Source: Egibacter rhizosphaerae
Lineage (GTDB): Bacteria; Actinomycetota; Nitriliruptoria; Euzebyales; Egibacteraceae
Length of the DNA stretch: 64,000 bases
Assembly (NCBI RefSeq): GCF_004322855.1
Contig: NZ_CP036402.1
Coordinates: 1,054,001 to 1,118,000 of the forward strand
Reading direction: 5' to 3'
The stretch's first letter is position 1. Each line of letters begins with the position of its first letter. The notes under the pieces were generated by a model. That model was not told the origin of the DNA. It did not search any database and saw only the letters and a program-made list of their open reading frames with translations. This document shows, one piece after another, positions 62,307 to 64,000 of this stretch. The position numbers and the translations under genes are program-made.

Positions 62307-63371
62307 CTACGCCCCGTCGGCGACCAGGCCCGCCATCCGGTCGCCGATCTGCGACGTGGAGTATCCCATCTGCGGACCGGCCATGGCACCGAGCTCCGGC
62401 AACACGCGACCGACCGACCGTTCGACCGCGGTGGCCGCGTCGGTCTCGCCGAGGTGCTCGAGCATGAGTGCGGCGGACAACACGGCGGCCGCAGGGTTCG
62501 CGGCGCCGGTGCCCGCGATGTCCGGCGCGGACCCGTGGACGGGCTCGAACATGCTCGGCGCGGCGCGATCCGGGTTCAGGTTGCCGCTGGCCGCCAGCCC
62601 CAGCCCTCCCTGCACCGCAGCGCCCAGGTCGGTGATGATGTCGCCGAACAGGTTGTCCGTGACGACGACGTCGAAGCGCCCCGGGTCGTTCACGAGGTAC
62701 AGGCACATCGCGTCGACGTGCGCGTAGTCCATCGTGACCTCGCCGGCCTCCGCCACGACCTCCTCGACGGTGCGATACCAGAGGTCTCCTGCGTGGGTCA
62801 GCACGTTCGTCTTGTGGCACAGCGTCAGGTGGCCACGTCGCTCCGCAGCCTTCCGTAGGGCGAACCGCGCGACCCGCTCCACCCCGCGACGCGTGTTGAG
62901 CGACTCCTGGGTGGCGACCTCGCTCGGAGTCCCCCGATAGAGGTGCCCTCCGGCCCCCGCGTACAAGCCCTCGGTGTTCTCGCGTACGACGAGCAGGTCG
63001 CAGCCGTCCGGCGTGAGTCCCGCGATCGGCGTCGGCACCCCGGGCAGCAGGCGGACCGGCCGCAGGTTCACGTACTGGTCGAACTCGAAGCGCAGCCGCA
63101 ACAGCAGGCCGCGCTCCAGCACGCCCGGCGGCACGTCGGGCGAACCGACGGCGCCGACGAGGATCACGTCGTGCCCGCGCAGCTCGTCCTCGACCGCGTC
63201 CGGGAGCACCTCCCCGGTCCGAAGGTAGCGGTCCCCACCGAGGTCGTAGTCGCTCGTCGCGAGGCGAAAACCGAATCGCTCCCCCGCCGCGTGAGCGACC
63301 TTCGCCGCTTCCACGGTGACCTCCGGGCCGACCCCGTCGCCGCCGACAACTGCCACACGGTGCTCGCGCAA
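62307..63371 (-). CDS. leuB: 3-isopropylmalate dehydrogenase
   Basis: LeuB oxidises 3-isopropylmalate in leucine synthesis. It shows [20 protein letters not shown] at the start, [60 protein letters not shown] and [23 protein letters not shown] start at 63371 with AAGGG 8 nt upstream gives 354 residues, the family length; the frame opens much earlier but the added sequence is low in complexity. A TAGACT -10 box lies at 63415-63420. Confidence 0.94.
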   Translation of the reverse strand: MREHRVAVVGGDGVGPEVTVEAAKVAHAAGERFGFRLATSDYDLGGDRYLRTGEVLPDAVEDELRGHDVILVGAVGSPDVPPGVLERGLLLRLRFEFDQYVNLRPVRLLPGVPTPIAGLTPDGCDLLVVRENTEGLYAGAGGHLYRGTPSEVATQESLNTRRGVERVARFALRKAAERRGHLTLCHKTNVLTHAGDLWYRTVEEVVAEAGEVTMDYAHVDAMCLYLVNDPGRFDVVVTDNLFGDIITDLGAAVQGGLGLAASGNLNPDRAAPSMFEPVHGSAPDIAGTGAANPAAAVLSAALMLEHLGETDAATAVERSVGRVLPELGAMAGPQMGYSTSQIGDRMAGLVADGA

Positions 63372-63560
63372 GCCTTCGCCCTTCGTCGTGGTCCGATGTG
63401 TCCGATCGCGACGGAGTCTACCGCTGGGGCGCGCAGGGGAGCTGACGCGCAGAGCAGGAGTCGGCGACCGCCGGGCCGCATGTGCGAACCCGACGATGGC
63501 GGCCCTAACATCCCGCCGGTCATCGAGAACACCCGGCGAGCTCCGGGAACCAGGAGTCAC

Positions 63561-64000
63561 GTGCAGCTGCCAGCAACCCTCGAGATCGTCGCCGCGGCAC
63601 TCCCGGTCGTGCTGCTCGGGACCCTGGTGGTCTGGCGACGCTGGGCGCTCACTCGGGCCGGCTGGTTCAGTCTCGGGATCGCCGTGCTCGTCGCCCTGGG
63701 TGCGGCCGGGCTCGATGCGACGGGCCTGGCCGTGGCTGTCGGCAAGGGAGCCTGGACCGGGGGCTGGATCCTCCTGATCGTCGTGCCCGCGCTCCTCGTC
63801 TACGAGCTCGTGCAGCGGGCGGGCGCGCTCGCACGCCTCTCGGAGGAGCTGGGCCGGCTGGCGGGCACGAAGGCGCGCCAACTCCTCCTCTTCGCATGGA
63901 CCGTGCCGTCCTTCGTCCAAGGGGTGGCGGGGTTCGGCGTGCCGATCGTGGTCGCCGCCCCCATGCTCGTGGCCGCCGGGTTCGCCCCGGCCGCGGCCAT
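63561..64000 (+). CDS. L-lactate permease (LctP/LldP family), 5' part
   Basis: A multi-helix membrane transporter cut by the window end. From GTG 63561 (CAGGAG upstream) it reads [20 protein letters not shown] at the N-terminus, then [20 protein letters not shown], and [20 protein letters not shown], the core motif of lactate permeases. 146 codons are visible. It is divergent from leuB. Confidence 0.88.
   Translation, partial: MQLPATLEIVAAALPVVLLGTLVVWRRWALTRAGWFSLGIAVLVALGAAGLDATGLAVAVGKGAWTGGWILLIVVPALLVYELVQRAGALARLSEELGRLAGTKARQLLLFAWTVPSFVQGVAGFGVPIVVAAPMLVAAGFAPAAA

Overview
The window is about 70% GC, and nearly every gene it carries is a conserved chromosomal gene in an actinobacterial order: rimP-nusA, ispG-rseP-dxr-rlmN-cdsA, frr-pyrH, tsf-rpsB, a WhiG/FliA sigma factor, xerC, dprA-comM-yraN, DUF2469, lepB, rplS, trmD-rimM-khpA-rpsP, ffh, ftsY-smc, a Fpg homologue with rnc-rpmF-yceD, coaD-rsmD-recG, rpmB, thiD-thiL, ddl, cofC and gltX. 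CofC (coenzyme F420), WhiG-type sigma, DUF2469, the PF06262-type zinc protein and DUF4031 all point to Actinomycetota. I infer a deep-branching, Nitriliruptoria-like lineage, but that is a judgement and not a measurement.

Layout. Positions 1-10000 (minus strand): translation factors nusA/rimP behind a structured leader, then isoprenoid (ispG, dxr), membrane protease (rseP), rRNA methylation (rlmN), phospholipid (cdsA), ribosome recycling (frr) and UMP kinase (pyrH) genes, many coupled by 4-bp GTGA/ATGA overlaps. 10094-11802: a complete IS110-type element that splits tsf from pyrH. Its ends, CT core, target and a right-end guide (bridge) RNA can all be read from the sequence. 11801-24550: ribosomal proteins S2, L19 and S16, EF-Ts, a degenerate LytM protein, sigma factor, recombinase, DNA uptake genes, signal peptidase and tRNA/rRNA maturation genes. 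24765-32050: ion transporters, SRP and SRP receptor. 32190-44570: SMC with two acidic insertions, RNase III operon with a Fpg-like protein lacking its catalytic residues, CoaD, RsmD, RecG. 44800-54600: rpmB, thiamine kinases, dodecin, D-Ala-D-Ala ligase, CofC, a D-aminopeptidase, a universal stress protein and small proteins. 55088-57072: tRNA-Glu(CTC), tRNA-Gln(CTG) and gltX. 58735-63371: branched-chain amino acid genes cimA, ilvE and leuB; cimA is preceded by a short leader peptide with three consecutive Ile codons and two mutually exclusive hairpins. The window ends inside a lactate-permease-type transporter.

The most interesting points are: (1) the IS110 element, with target- and donor-binding loops in its 3' noncoding end, a promoter rebuilt only in the circular form, and insertion exactly through the tsf stop codon at a 20-bp tandem repeat; (2) the Ile leader-peptide attenuator upstream of cimA; (3) a Fpg/Nei homologue lacking the N-terminal Pro-Glu; (4) acidic insertions in SMC; (5) short tandem duplications clustered at gene ends; (6) a rimP gene that seems to start at ATC behind a hairpin-plus-terminator leader. 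Promoters recur with a TAGRCT-like -10 box, several close enough to the start codon to suggest leaderless transcripts.
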